Source of the DNA: Mactra quadrangularis
Lineage: Eukaryota; Mollusca; Bivalvia; Venerida; Mactridae
Direction: 5' to 3'
Length of the DNA: 64,000 nucleotides
Assembly (NCBI GenBank): GCA_025267735.1
Contig: CM046311.1
Coordinates: 24,717,020-24,781,019, forward strand
The position numbers and the translations under genes are program-made. Shown here one piece after another: positions 26,592-37,307 of this stretch (the stretch's first letter is position 1; every line of letters begins with the position of its first letter). The notes below the pieces were generated by a model. It was not told the origin of the DNA and made no database searches. It was given only the letters and a program-made list of their open reading frames with translations.

Positions 26592-28147
26592 AGTCTCTTC
26601 ATCACAACTATCTTCATTTCATTACTCATCTCAACATGGCTATGGTCGTTAGTGTCCATAGCTAGACTATCATCTACATTCACTTCACTATGACTCTCAA
26701 CATGGCTATGGTTGTCAGTGTCCACCACAGGACAATCATCAACAATATCTTTACCATGATCATCTTCATTGCTTATATCTAAATGACTATGGTTGTTAAT
26801 GTCCTCAACTGGATGATCATCAACAATATCTTGGTCTTCACTATCATCTGTGGTGTCATCTATACTATTACCATCGTCAGTTTCTACAACTGAAATATCA
26901 TCCTCACTCTCTTCTATAGTACCATCTGCATAACTATCTCCTTCATCCATGTCATCATCATCTGTATCAGGAACCAGAGTATCATCTATATTGACATCTA
27001 TGCTATCTTCTCTGTCTAATGCTATGTATCCATCATCATCAGAACTATCATCACTACATGTATCTACTTCATTGGTAATCTTGACTTCCTTCGAAACATC
27101 ATCGTTACCAGAGGAACACAATCCAGTATGTTTCAAACTGCACCGTTCCTCACTTCTCGCGGATGCATCCTTGTTGTCTGTTTCGTCCGAACCCATACTC
27201 TCCTCCTCACCTATCTCTTCCACTGGTTTCAATAAAAACAGCAGGTTTCTGTGAAGGGTTCTCTCTCGATCACCACACTTTACTTTGAATACAGGAATAT
27301 CTTTATGACGATGTTCTGTAATGATATACACTTCATCTTCATATCTGTCCGATATCTTGTGTTTACCATCAAACTTGACTCTTCGTACGAGTACTTGGTC
27401 TCCAACTGAGAAGTCTACTTTCCTTGCTTTCTTATCATACTGATGTTTCTGTTTATTCTGTGCTTTCTGGGAGTTCTCCAAGACAATATTGTTCAATTTC
27501 TTTAGTCGATCATGGTCTGAGCTGACTGGAGTTTGATCACAAAGGGCTTGTTGGAATACACTATCAATGGGCAGCTTGGGACGGCGACCGTACATTAGCT
27601 CATACGGCGATACACGAGTGGATTCGTGGGGAATGCAATTGTATGCATGCACCAATGAGCCAATGTACTTGCGCCAATCTGACTTCTGCTCATTTTCAAG
27701 TGTGCCCAACATTTCTAAGAGAGTCCTATTGAACCTCTCAGGTCCAGCATTACCCTGAGGGTGGAAAGGCGTGGTGCGGCTCTTCTTAATGCCCATCAGC
27801 TCACACAATTCCTTTATAAGCTGACTTTCGAAATTAGCACCTTGGTCTGAGAGCAATCTGGAAGGAATGCCATACACATTAATGAAATTGTTCAGAAGAG
27901 CATCTGCTGTTGTCTTTGCTGTCTGGTTCCTGGTAGGTATGGCTACCGCATATTTGGTAAAATGATCAGTAATGATCAAGACGTTACCAAAACCTTTGGA
28001 TGGCTCCAAAGTAAGGTAGTCCATACATACCAAGTCCAATGGGAAGGAAGACTTTACATTCACAAGGGGTGCTCTCTGACCAATCTTGTCTTTACGGCGT
28101 AGGCATCTATTACAGCTTTTCACATGAGTTTCGACATCAGTAGGCAT
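26576..28147 (-). pseudogene. Ty3/gypsy integrase with acidic C-terminal extension
   Basis: A 523-codon frame. It starts within the H2C2 zinc finger (C12-x2-C15 visible) and then carries the retroviral-type integrase core, with D43 (CMDYL), D101 (LSDQGANF) and E137 (PERFNRT) in exact DD35E spacing. A GPY/F-like module follows at about residues 255-310 (DRYEDEVYIITEHRH). Residues from about 315 on are an unusual, very acidic region rich in D, E and S with imperfect repeats such as DTDNHSHVE and DTNDHSHVE. The catalytic residues are intact, but flanking frameshifts break the polyprotein. No chromodomain is seen. Confidence 0.93.
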
Positions 28148-28314
28148 ACCAGGCCAGTAACATCTTTCACGAATAACTTTATTGTTTTTTCTATTCCTGG
28201 GTGACCAATGTGATCATGTAACCCAATTAAAATTTCTTGTTTATATGACTGAGGTATAACTAAATTGTAAATTGGCTTCTTCATCGTATTCCACTTGTCT
28301 ATATAAAATTCCAC
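28120..28314 (-). pseudogene. Ty3/gypsy linker and H2C2 zinc finger, frameshifted
   Basis: The frame reads LVIPQSYKQEILIGLHDHIG then HPGIEKTIK, giving the two histidines of the integrase N-terminal H-x4-H...C-x2-C finger. A frameshift within the following KTIK segment moves the ERCYWPGMPTD part and the two cysteines into the integrase frame. A further frameshift separates it from the RNase H frame upstream. In a working element these would be one protein. Confidence 0.85.
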
Positions 28315-28323
28315 GTTTAATTT

Positions 28324-29028
28324 TTAGATTATTAAATTGTTTTCTAAAGTTAAGATGTTCTTTATTTTTACTTCTTTGGGTAATGCCTGATCTATAACGG
28401 CCTTTCTCCATATTTCTATCACTGGGTCATTTCTTTGCGCTCTTCTAATCTCAAAAAAATCCTTTTGAGACAATACCTGCCCATGCTCTTCTAATGTGTC
28501 AACTATGTTAGTAGAGGCTGAGGGTATATTTTCAATGACCAGTGCGTCACCAGGTTTCGAAAAAATGGCCTGTACAACATCCTTATCCAACTTCTCATGG
28601 GGATAGCGGCTCATGCCATCCGCATCAGCATTACTAACCCCAGCTCTATACTTTATGCTAAAATTATACCCGCCTAAGGCAGAGGCCCATCTCTGACCTG
28701 TGGCGTCAAGCTTGGCAGAAGACAAAACATATGTCAGTGGATTGTTGTCGGTCAAAACAGAGAAATGTTGGGACGCTAGATAGTCACTGAACTTTTCAGT
28801 GACTGCCCACCTGAGAGCTAAAAACTCAAGTTTGTAAGCACTGTAATTTCTCTCTGCTTTGTTCAAGGCCCTACTTGCATATGCTATCACTCTCTTCACA
28901 TTGTCTTGCTCTTGATACAGAACTGCACCTAGAGCTTTGCCAGAGGCATCCGTGTGCAAAATAAAAGGTTCCTTAAAGTTAGGATATGCAAGCACAGGTG
29001 GTGAAGAGAGGTGTCTTTTAACGTCCAC
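28324..29028 (-). pseudogene. Ty3/gypsy RNase H and RT connection, 5'-truncated
   Basis: A 234-codon frame beginning at the end of RT (LSSPPVLAYPNF) and running into RNase H, with catalytic D27 (LHTDASG), E68 (KLEFLALRWAV) and D94 (VLTDNNPL). It then continues into the tether (DADGMSRYPHE). The RT palm and fingers, protease and gag are all missing: homology stops at about 29035. The element is therefore truncated at its 5' end, has no 5' LTR in the window and cannot be autonomous. Confidence 0.93.
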
Positions 29029-29035
29029 TTGAGAA

Positions 29036-29552
29036 GTCTAGTGCTGTCCTCTTGTTAAATTCTGTTAATTGATACTTAATACATTATTTTATAGATAATA
29101 TTTATATTTTGACATAATTATATATTCTTCAATCAATAAATAAGTTCAGGACATCGTTCCTCCAGCACTCCAGTGCTTTGATTCATAAAATGCTTTAATG
29201 AGACATTTATCAGTAGCACTTTTATACAATCACACATTTATTCATGCATGAGACGATAAACGTTCATTTCTTTCAAAATCAGCTATCGTAAGCGTGTATC
29301 CTATACATCGCACGAGATTTTATTATACGTAACCATGTCGCACGTGATATTTAAGGTGGCCATTCAAACATGGCTTAAAACAACACACACGTACGGAGCC
29401 GAAACTGGGAGATATGCAGTTTTATTCCATGCTTGGCCACGATTTTGTTCACGATTTGACTTTAAAACTGATACGTGTATCCACGGCTCATCGCACAGAC
29501 CCTGGTAAAAACGTAACAGTCCGTACGGATACGCAAGAATTCGTGCAGGGAC
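29036..29552. other. no supported gene
   Basis: Unassigned sequence between the truncated gypsy element and the LINE nest. It contains several CGTACGG/CTTACGG motifs (29390-29600) but no recognisable domain. Confidence 0.5.
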
Positions 29553-29793
29553 TTACGATGCTTGGTCGCATGGCGCCCGTACGGTGCCCTTACGGTTATT
29601 TTTATGTTTATTGGACTGTAGCTTAAGCCTTAAAACCCATACTTTTGTCTTTGTTGTAATAACCTCCAAACCCCATTTTTGACAGTAAATATTCAATAAA
29701 ACTAAATTGCTTTGCAGCTTACGAGGCATTTCATTGATTTTAACCACATCGTCTGCAAAAGTTGTAAACTTAAAGTTATATCATCGACTGAAT
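29553..29793 (-). pseudogene. older LINE RT, motif C part (split by insertion)
   Basis: The minus strand reads FADDVVKINEMPRKLQSNL then YCQKWGLEV and TTKTK, the classic RT motif C to D region of a CR1-like LINE. Its upstream half (motifs around Q-x-GFR, A and B) lies on the far side of a younger LINE at 31487-31862. The two halves join at the duplicated 13-bp site. Stops and frameshifts show it was already old. Confidence 0.8.
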
Positions 29794-29806
29794 ACCAGAA
29801 GCCGGA

Positions 29807-30357
29807 TTTGGTTTGTTGTCAAATTTATCAATGTAATTTGGTTGAAAAACAACTTTTCGCGCCGGGTTACTATTGTTTGAAGATATTCGAGTTGCGTATT
29901 GTAATGAAAGCTTTTGTCGACGTAATTTTAATGAAGGCTCGTTAGCTTCAACATATAGACTTTCAATAGGTGAAGTTTTAAAAGCACCAAGGGCGATACG
30001 TAAGCCCTGGTTATGTATTGTATCAAGCATTTGTAAGTACGATTTACGTGCTGATCCATACACCATTGACCCATAATCTAGTTTTGAACGAACAAGACTT
30101 CTGTATAATTTAAGTAATGTTTGGGAATCAGATCCCCAATCAGTATGTGAAAGTACTTTAAGTAGATTTAAAGCTTTGATACATTTTGTTTTTAGAGACT
30201 TTAAGTGTGGTATAAAAGAGAGTTTTTTATCGAATGTAACGCCTAAAAATTTAGCTTCATTTACAACAGGGATTTTTGAGCCAGAAATGTAAAGTTCAGG
30301 ATCATTATGATGCTTTCTTAATCGACAAAAATGTACACATTGTGTTTTTGACTTGGA
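29807..30357 (-). pseudogene. LINE pol: RT thumb/connection, inverted half
   Basis: A continuous minus-strand frame reads ISKSKTQCVHFCRLRKH, then EAKFLGVTFDKKLSF, TLLKLYRSLVRSKLDYGS and ALGAFKTSPIESLYVE. This is the RT region after motif D through the thumb in LINEs of the I/Jockey type that also carry RNase H. It starts after the YADD motif, so the copy is 5'-truncated as well as inverted. The frame is still open, which suggests a fairly young insertion. Confidence 0.9.
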
Positions 30358-31369
30358 AATTAAACCATTTTGCCTGCGCGTTAAAAACGACTTAGAAATA
30401 CTTAATATTAATACCTCTACCGTTCTACAAAACTTTGATGAAAATGTTCCTCCTTGGACCTACAACAGACCAAACGTTAACATTGATTTGTCAAACTTTC
30501 GTAAATCTAATACCAGTCCAGAGGCCTTCAAATCAGAATTCGTGAACATTTTAGAAAAATATAAAGATTGTACACATTTATTTACTGACGGTTCAAAAGA
30601 TGGTAACAAAGTTGGTTGCGCTGCATATGGAAATTCTTTTGTTGCAAGAATGCGATTGCCTGACCAGGCATCCATATTTACAGCTGAAGTCAAAGCAATA
30701 GATCTTGCTTTATCATACATATCAAATAGTACTACTAATAATTTTATCATTTTTTCAGATTCTCTATCAGTATTATTGGCCATAAAAAATCATAATTCAG
30801 ACAATATTCTTATTAAAAGTATCGAATTGAAATTGCATGAAATTTTAAAATCTAAAACAGTACACCTCTGCTGGATACCAAGCCATATAGGTATACAAGG
30901 AAATGAAAAAGTTGATATTTTAGCCAAAGAATCATTAAACTTGCAACCCGTGGATATCAAATTGCCAAGTAGTGACTTCAAATGTTCAATAAACACGTTA
31001 ATAAAATCAAAATGGCAAACGTTGTGGAATAATGCAATTTTTAATAAATTACGAGACATAAAGCCAACCCTTAATTCATCTTCGTCAATTATATATTCTA
31101 ATCGCAGAGATCAAATAGTAATTTCGCGATGTAGAATTGGTCATACTAGATTAACACATTCATACCTTCTCAAAAGAGAAGAAGCGCCTAAATGCATACC
31201 ATGTGACGAGCATTTCAATGTAAAACACGTTCTCCTTGACTGTCAGGATCTTAAATACATTCGTGAAAAATATTTTAAAGTAAACTCACTTAAAGAACTT
31301 TTTGAATCCGTACCATCATATGCTATACTTAACTTTTTGAAAGAAATAAATATTTATAATAAGATATAG
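30353..31369 (+). pseudogene. LINE pol: RNase H and C-terminal zinc motif, direct half
   Basis: A 338-codon open frame. RNase H carries D79 (LFTDGSKDG), E112 (FTAEVKAIDLAL), D136 (IFSDSLSVL), H178 (WIPSHIGIQGNE) and D188 (KVDILAKES), so all catalytic residues are present. A C-terminal C-x2-C-x(8)-H-x4-C motif follows (CIPC...HVLLDC). The ATG lies at the inversion junction and is not a natural start. The domain is intact, but it is cut off from its RT by the inversion. Confidence 0.92.
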
Positions 31370-31473
31370 TTTTACATTATTAATAAAGTTTGAATTATTA
31401 GTATCATTAATAGCTTTCGGCGCGATATGACCTTTCTGTGTTGGTGCGCCGTAAAACCCAAACAAACAAACAA
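31370..31473 (+). mobile_element. LINE 3' tail shared with local SINEs
   Basis: After the stop codon the tail contains GGCGCGATATGACC, then TGTGTTGGTGCGCCGTAAAA and (AAAC)n. GGCGC/GCGCC can pair as a stem. The same scaffold (ATGACCT, TGTGTTG, CGNCGT, CCAA) ends the SINEs at 37753, 50757, 53561, 58537 and 60379. Confidence 0.75.
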
Positions 31474-31486
31474 ACCAGAAGCCGGA

Positions 31487-31862
31487 CGTTTTTGACTAAA
31501 TAGTTCTTCAACAAACAATGACATCAAATCGGGGACATGATTTCTCCTTGTCTCAGACACACAGAATCATAAAAAAAGTTCGAGAAGGGATTGCTATTGC
31601 GAACGCAATATTTAACTTTCATATCTTTGATGATTTTAAGTACACGATATAGTTTTCCTTGTATACCAATTGAATCAAGTTTTGTCCATAGTGCGTTTCT
31701 GTATATAGTATCAAAATATTAACATAAATCTACAAAAAGGCAGTACATTTTTTTATTATTTTAAAACAAATATATAGTAACAAGATAAGATGAAATAAAC
31801 AAAGCATCGGTGGTTAATCTCCCATTCCTAAACCCAAATTGTGCATCAGAAATTAAATCGTT
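31487..31862 (-). pseudogene. older LINE RT, motifs 1 to B (split by insertion)
   Basis: The minus strand reads ISDAQFGFRNGRLTTDALF, then a decayed motif A (FVDLC-stop-YFDTIYRNALW), then GIQGKLYRVLKIIKDM and motif B CLRQGEIMSP. It is disrupted by stops and a frameshift. The remainder with motif C is at 29553-29793, beyond the inserted LINE. On its other side (about 31868) it is cut by the tail of the LINE at 32193-34355. Confidence 0.82.
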
Positions 31863-31867
31863 GCTAA

Positions 31868-32192
31868 TATTATTTATTTATTTATTTCCTCCATTTTTGA
31901 AGAGCATAACATATATACAGCATAGAAATAAACACACAAATATATAAGCACAGTTACGAATAAATACAATAAAAATGCATGCACATGCGATTTATAAATA
32001 TGGGTGAATATTGCTCATAGAGAAAACCTTATGACGAAAGCGAAACATAAGGCATTACGATACGAACAATATTACAAGAAAAACACACATTGAGCCACTC
32101 ACTAATATTGCCTTCAAAATATGAAGACAGGGGCTTAGTGATGGGTTCTTATTACATGTTTAAACAACATTATGATCAATACTAAAAACATA
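31868..32192 (-). mobile_element. 3' UTR and (AAAT)n tail of the VADD-family LINE
   Basis: Non-coding sequence downstream of the 720-codon RT frame, ending on the minus strand in GGAGGAAATAAATAAATAAA. It abuts the older RT fragment directly. Confidence 0.7.
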
Positions 32193-34355
32193 TTACTGTA
32201 ATACAGAAGCTAAGCTTTTACTGAGCGACAAATTTACAAAACAGTTTTTATCTATTTCAGTACACATTTTAAAGAGAAAAACACATTGTTCCATTTCATT
32301 ATTATGTATGAATTGCAAATATCTATCAAATCCAATGCATGATAATAGACAGTACCATAGTTCATATTGTTTTGATGTTTTCATCACGCAGTGACATATT
32401 TTATGTATTACAATATTATCTGTAGTATAACTACAAGACTTACAATGTTGTACAAACTGTCTAGAAATAAGCATACCTATATTATTCAAAAGAATTTTAC
32501 AAACAGATAAAAGTTTGGGATTTAACTGAGCGATTCGCCACAAAGGGGAGTAATCATTTACATCAATAACATTCACAGTTACACCCCATTTGTCACAGTT
32601 TATGAGTCGATGTAAGGAATCATTCTTTTTGCGCGCTATAACACAACGATTTAAAATTTGTTTCCATTGTCCCTTTGAAGGAAATGTTCCATTTTCAATA
32701 TATTGTTCCAGATAAACCACAAGGTTATATCTTTGTAAAAGTTTGTATATATCGGGTATAAACCCTAGACATTGATCATCAATGCTGATGTACCTTAAAA
32801 GTCTATTATTAAAAATTTCTTTTACAATGTAATACGGATTAATTCTACAGATCTGACCAAAGAATTTGAGTTTCACAATTTCAAGTATTGTATCAATTGG
32901 GACAGAGTTAATAGTTAACATACAGAAGTCGGTACAAATAGATCTATGAAAACCTTGCATGTGTTTGATACAAAATTTCTGAGCTTTTGACAGACGATCT
33001 AGATCACTTGTCGAGTTATTACTCCAAAGCTCACTGCCATATAAAGATTTTGGAAGCACAGTTGAACGAAATATAGTCATCAAAGTAGAAGGACTAAGTC
33101 TATTTGGTCCAATTCCTTTTGCACATAAAGACATGTACGTTCCTCTAAGCTTCACACATGCATCATGAATAATACAACTAGTTGACAGATACGAATTGCA
33201 TTCAATACCGAGATGAATATATTTGTCACAGATAGGGATAGGTTCGGACCCAAGATAAAATCTTTGTTGAGGATTTGGATCCTTAGTATTAAAAGTAACT
33301 ATGGCACATTTGCTAGCATTATAAAGAAAACGCCATTTATCAGCATATTTTGAACAAATTTCAATCATATTTTGAAGTCCTTTTTTAGAAAAGGATAACA
33401 GTACCATATCGTCAGCGACTGTAGGAGCTGACATGTTATTATCATACAGACATAAACCGTGTCCACTTTTCTGTAGTTCGTTTATAAGATCATTAATATA
33501 TACAAGATAACATAATGGAGAGGTTTTACCACCTTGGCGAGTACCTTGGTGTATAGGAAAGAGGTCTGACAGTAATCCCTGATACCTGACCCGACTTGTA
33601 ACATTACGATACATATCACGGAGTGATATTATAGTATTAGCGTCTATAGCTGGAGAAAGTAAGTCTATATCAGAACTGAGAGTCAATAGTTTGAAAAATA
33701 GGCCATCATGCCAGACTCTGTCAAAAGCTTGGCGCGCGTCTAAAAAACACAAGTATACTGGTGAAGACAACTCACGCGCGTAATATAAACTTTCACGTAA
33801 AGCGAAACTAGTCATTATACATCCAAGACCGTCTTGGAATCCCCCTTGCAATTTGTTAAGAGATTTGATAATAGTATCTTTGCATCGATCTAGCAATATC
33901 ATCTCATATAATTTGAGAATTGTTGATGATAAGGTTATAGCTCTGTAGCTATTCGGATCGTCACGTCTTTTACGACCACCCTTGTACAATGTTATTATTT
34001 CACCTTCCTTCATTTTATCAGGAATTGTTCCAGTTCTAAGCATAACAGTAAATAGTTTAGCAAGAGGGTCGGCAATAACGTGACTACTGTATATAAGATG
34101 CTCGTGTGATATATTATCAGGACCACAAGATTTTCCCTTCACTAAAGTTTGTATATGTTTAACAACAGATTCTGGGTATACTATAACTTTGTTACATAGA
34201 GATAAATTTCGAAAAGTTTGATGAACCGGAACAATAACCCTCTCCATCCATTTATCATGAAAAAACTTGATTCTAAAATTGAGTAAAAATATCACATAAA
34301 TGTAAACATTAAATATCAGGAAAAGAAATGAGATATTCATTAACAATAAGAACAC
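32193..34355 (-). pseudogene. LINE reverse transcriptase, long open frame (VADD family)
   Basis: A 720-codon uninterrupted frame. RT landmarks: GKSCGPDNIS (75-84), SYRAITLSSTILKL (136-149), QGGFQDGLGC (170-179), motif A LDARQAFD (205-212), motif B QGTRQGGKTSP (270-280), motif C PTVADDMVL (311-319) with D315 and D316, motif D NASKCAIVTF, and YIHLGIE. A C-terminal C-x2-C...H-x4-C motif (CKSC...HKICHC) follows. The first 30 or so residues are hydrophobic and probably read-through of non-element flank, so the annotated start is not natural. No apurinic endonuclease is attached: the copy is 5'-truncated. It is the best preserved of three copies in the window. Confidence 0.92.
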
Positions 34356-34738
34356 AACCGGGTGCTTAAATAAATTTTTATTAATTATTTTTTTTATTTC
34401 ACTAATACTTTTATTTACACCTAATTCTTCAAATCTAGTATTATTTTATCGTCAAAATCATGATGTTTGCAAAATTATTCAGAATTAAAATCGTTGGCAT
34501 TAAAAATACCGTAACTTAATATTACTTTATAAATCCCCTGAACGGATATTTAAAAATACTGTTTAAGTATTTTTTTTAAAAATTCCTAAATTGTTTGGGT
34601 TTTGCATGTCTTAACTACTTCAATTCGGCAATTTTTTAAGTTTCCGTTTGCATAATGTTTGGTTAAAAGATATGTCATGGCAAAATATTACCTCTTTTTA
34701 CCGCATAATCATCATCGGTTTCTCTTTTGATGTATGTA
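34356..34738. other. no supported gene
   Basis: AT-rich flank of the LINE; nothing recognised. Confidence 0.5.
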
Positions 34739-34984
34739 TAGTCCGTTTTTCTCAACTGTCAAAGCTTGAATTATTTCACGGTAACTGAAAGCATTGTTTT
34801 TGTACTGGCGGCCTAATTGTTATTAAAAATATCTTGACTAAAACATATCATACGACATACGCAGCTTTACTCAATCATAATACACACTTTCGGAAACTCG
34901 TGGATGTATTACGACAATAATTTTAACAAACGCATTCACCGTGAAATTATTCATGTTTTGACAGTTGAGAAAAAAAACGAACTA
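34739..34984. mobile_element. TA-flanked MITE, 246 bp
   Basis: TIRs: left TAGTCCGTTTTTCTCAACTG and right CAGTTGAGAAAAAAAACGAA then CTA, extending through the GAATTATTTCACGGT and ACCGTGAAATTATTC inner parts. Flanked by TA on each side (34737-34738, 34985-34986). A second family member is at 57272-57415. TA duplication fits Tc1/mariner-type mobilisation. Confidence 0.88.
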
Positions 34985-35102
34985 TACACATAATGTTGCC
35001 ACTATCCGGCTTTGCAACATTTTTTTTTTAAATTCAAGTGTATATTTTACTTACTCATGTGATCGCCGCCTAACAAATACTTAGGTCATTTATATGACGC
35101 TA

Positions 35103-35415
35103 GTTTAATTAGTTGAATTACTCGGATTTTATCCTTACTTTTTATTGTCAAGTTGCCAAAATTAATCTTAAATAACTTTTTTTATCAATGATTTAATTTG
35201 TTTGAAATTCAAGCGAAGTATTTTCAGGGTAAAAAACTATCTAAATATCTCCACTTCTGTGAATATTTTCATTAACAAGTAAAGATATTAGATGAAAGAT
35301 TTTGTTACCCTTACATAGGACTTCAATGATAAAATCCGAGGAATCCAACTGTAAGGTCCTACTAACCAAATGGATTGCTTCAGATTTTATCAGGGGAAGA
35401 TAACTGACAAAATTC
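35103..35415 (-). mobile_element. diverged copy of the 4027-4388 TIR element
   Basis: Reverse-complement similarity to 4027-4388: the segment ACTCGGATTTTATCCTTACT matches the inner right part of that element, and CAGGGGAAGATAACTGAC at about 35390-35408 matches its left end. The other terminus seems to be missing. Confidence 0.75.
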
Positions 35416-36335
35416 AATTTTATCCTCTCTGAGAAACGTTAGCTTAAGCTCGTATTGTTTGCGCTTTGATGCTTTGCGTATAATTTTTGTTGTTCTTCAA
35501 TGCTACCATCAGTTGATTTGCTTTATGGTTTTAATTATATTGCTGTAACTAATGGAAACACTCAACAATACCTACAATATATATCAATATTGTATTTTAC
35601 CGACAGCACTTGGAAGCATAAGTTGTAACAACTCATAGTGTCTATAAAATATTGTAGTTATTATTATGTTTGTTTGTGAAATTTGTTATTTTATCGCAGA
35701 AATAACGTTCACATGGACGTAGAAATTCTTTATTTACAAGCTGAAATTTTTAACTGGCTAGTTTTAGTAAACAGGTTGAATGTCATTTGTCTGACAACAC
35801 CTTGTTCTGGGATTTGATTGCAAATTGACATTAAATATATGTAGTTAATAGCAACAGTGAAGGTATTTTTCAGAACAATTTTTAAGTTTTTTTAACAGAG
35901 GGAAGACAGTTGTACAGAAGTTAGTATATTCAGATTTAAACTGTAACACTTTGACTCTTTATAAGTTATTATTTTTAAATCAGTGTAATAAGACCTTAAC
36001 ATGGATGTTTGAAATTCTAAAAACTCAAATACTTGACGCGGTGACATAGTAAGTAATTGTGAAACAAGAAGACTCCGTTAATATTCTAGTTTCAAATACT
36101 GTTATAGGATTTTCTTAAAGTTCAAGTCACTTTCAAACCGCCCATATGTCTTTGAGATTTTGTAGATAAAGGTAACTTCAGATTCAAGTAATTTTTTAAT
36201 TTACAATAAAGAAAAGGAGGTAAAGCAACTAGTTTTGACACTTTGTTTTAAAGGGAATAATAGACGGACTTCGCTGTTAAATAAAATATTGGAATATATT
36301 CACGTACACTTTGAATCATTTAGTAATTACAAGAT
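35416..36335. other. upstream region of the GPCR gene
   Basis: About 920 bases with no coding frame or repeat recognised. It would hold the promoter and 5' UTR of the receptor. I cannot identify a TATA box or start site with confidence. Confidence 0.4.
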
Positions 36336-37307
36336 ATGGATAACACAACAGTGATACAAGTAAATGAAAGTATAAACAACGACAAACCTACAAGTATATA
36401 TATTCAATCACCATTAGTGAATAGTATCATTGCAGTATATTGTATTTTCTTTCTTTGTTTTAATTTAGTCACCTCTATTGCTATGTACAGAACCGTGCGA
36501 ATTCCTTATGGTTGTAAACTATTATCATGCCTTATGTGTATTTGCAACGCTGTTATTATTCTGTTTGCATTACTAGGTCTAGCATTTCAAACTGTTGGAA
36601 TTGACAACTTTGTCAGGTCAATTTGTACACAGATAGGACGAGTTTGTAACGTGGTTTCGTGGTTAACCGTAACTTTAACTTCTGTTGAGCGAATGGTTTG
36701 TTTATATTTTCCTTATATTTTCGCCATTCATTCAACAAAAAGAAGAGTTAACCTAATTATTGCATCAATCCTAGTATGTTCAGTTACAATCAAATTATGT
36801 ATTAGATATATTGTTGTACCATTGTATTATAATCAAAAATTGAATTTCATTGAAGACACTAAGGACTTACAAATGAACTCATATATCTTAGGTATTTGTC
36901 TATTTATTAATATAATATGTTACTCCCTAATATTTCATGTGGTCAAACAACAAGTGAAACGTATAAAACGCGAAGCGAAGGCTCACTGGAAACATATCAC
37001 AGCATCGTATCCCTCGACAAAATCAGTGTGTTTGATTCTTGCTGTTTTTGTGGTACTTCACATCCCATTTTTTCTCATCTTTCTTTTTAAAGGCAGCCAA
37101 GACGAGGGTTCTAGTCTTCGGCTTTTATCATTTATATTCATGTTAATCATGTGTGGCGTATATCCAATTCTTTATGTTTCGAGATTCACCGAGTGTAGAT
37201 ATCATACACTAAGATTGATATCAAATACTTTCAATATATATAAACATCGAGTAAATGATATGAAAATGGAAGTGTACAGTATTGTGACAACCGGAAGTAG
37301 GTCATGA
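36336..37307 (+). CDS. single-exon class A (rhodopsin-like) G protein-coupled receptor
   Basis: A 323-residue protein with seven predicted membrane helices. N-glycosylation sequons at N3 (NTT) and N10 (NES). TM1 about 29-51 with N43 at the 1.50 position; TM2 about 62-84 with N71 where D2.50 is usual; TM3 about 97-119 starting with C97 and ending ERM (118-120) in place of DRY; TM4 about 139-161; TM5 about 182-203 ending CYSLIF; TM6 about 229-251 with P244; TM7 about 261-281 with VYPILY (275-280) in place of NPxxY. The segment between TM4 and TM5 has no cysteine, so the usual C3.25-ECL2 disulfide cannot form. Length and intronless form fit lineage-expanded peptide-type or orphan receptors of molluscs. 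The ligand is unknown. Start chosen at the first ATG before the sequons. It is the only intact host gene seen. Confidence 0.9.
   Translation: MDNTTVIQVNESINNDKPTSIYIQSPLVNSIIAVYCIFFLCFNLVTSIAMYRTVRIPYGCKLLSCLMCICNAVIILFALLGLAFQTVGIDNFVRSICTQIGRVCNVVSWLTVTLTSVERMVCLYFPYIFAIHSTKRRVNLIIASILVCSVTIKLCIRYIVVPLYYNQKLNFIEDTKDLQMNSYILGICLFINIICYSLIFHVVKQQVKRIKREAKAHWKHITASYPSTKSVCLILAVFVVLHIPFFLIFLFKGSQDEGSSLRLLSFIFMLIMCGVYPILYVSRFTECRYHTLRLISNTFNIYKHRVNDMKMEVYSIVTTGSRS

Larger units (their letters stand above)
29807..31473 (+). mobile_element. LINE with 5' inversion and 13-bp target duplication
   Basis: ACCAGAAGCCGGA is present at 29794-29806 and 31474-31486, an exact 13-bp target duplication. Between them the 5' part of the element is inverted (29807 to about 30355, minus) and the 3' part is direct (about 30355-31473, plus), ending in an AAAC-type tail. 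The two halves are adjacent in the parent protein (minus part ends FDNKPN, plus part starts KPFCLRV). This is the signature of twin priming during LINE insertion. Confidence 0.92.

Noticed and set aside
26322..27254. Plus-strand serine-rich frames (26322-26579, 26949-27254)
   Set aside because: Antisense shadows of the acidic gypsy tail; GAT/TCA-rich codons read backwards give serine.
30460..31059. Minus-strand frames opposite the LINE RNase H
   Set aside because: The plus strand carries all RNase H catalytic residues; the minus frames have no domain.
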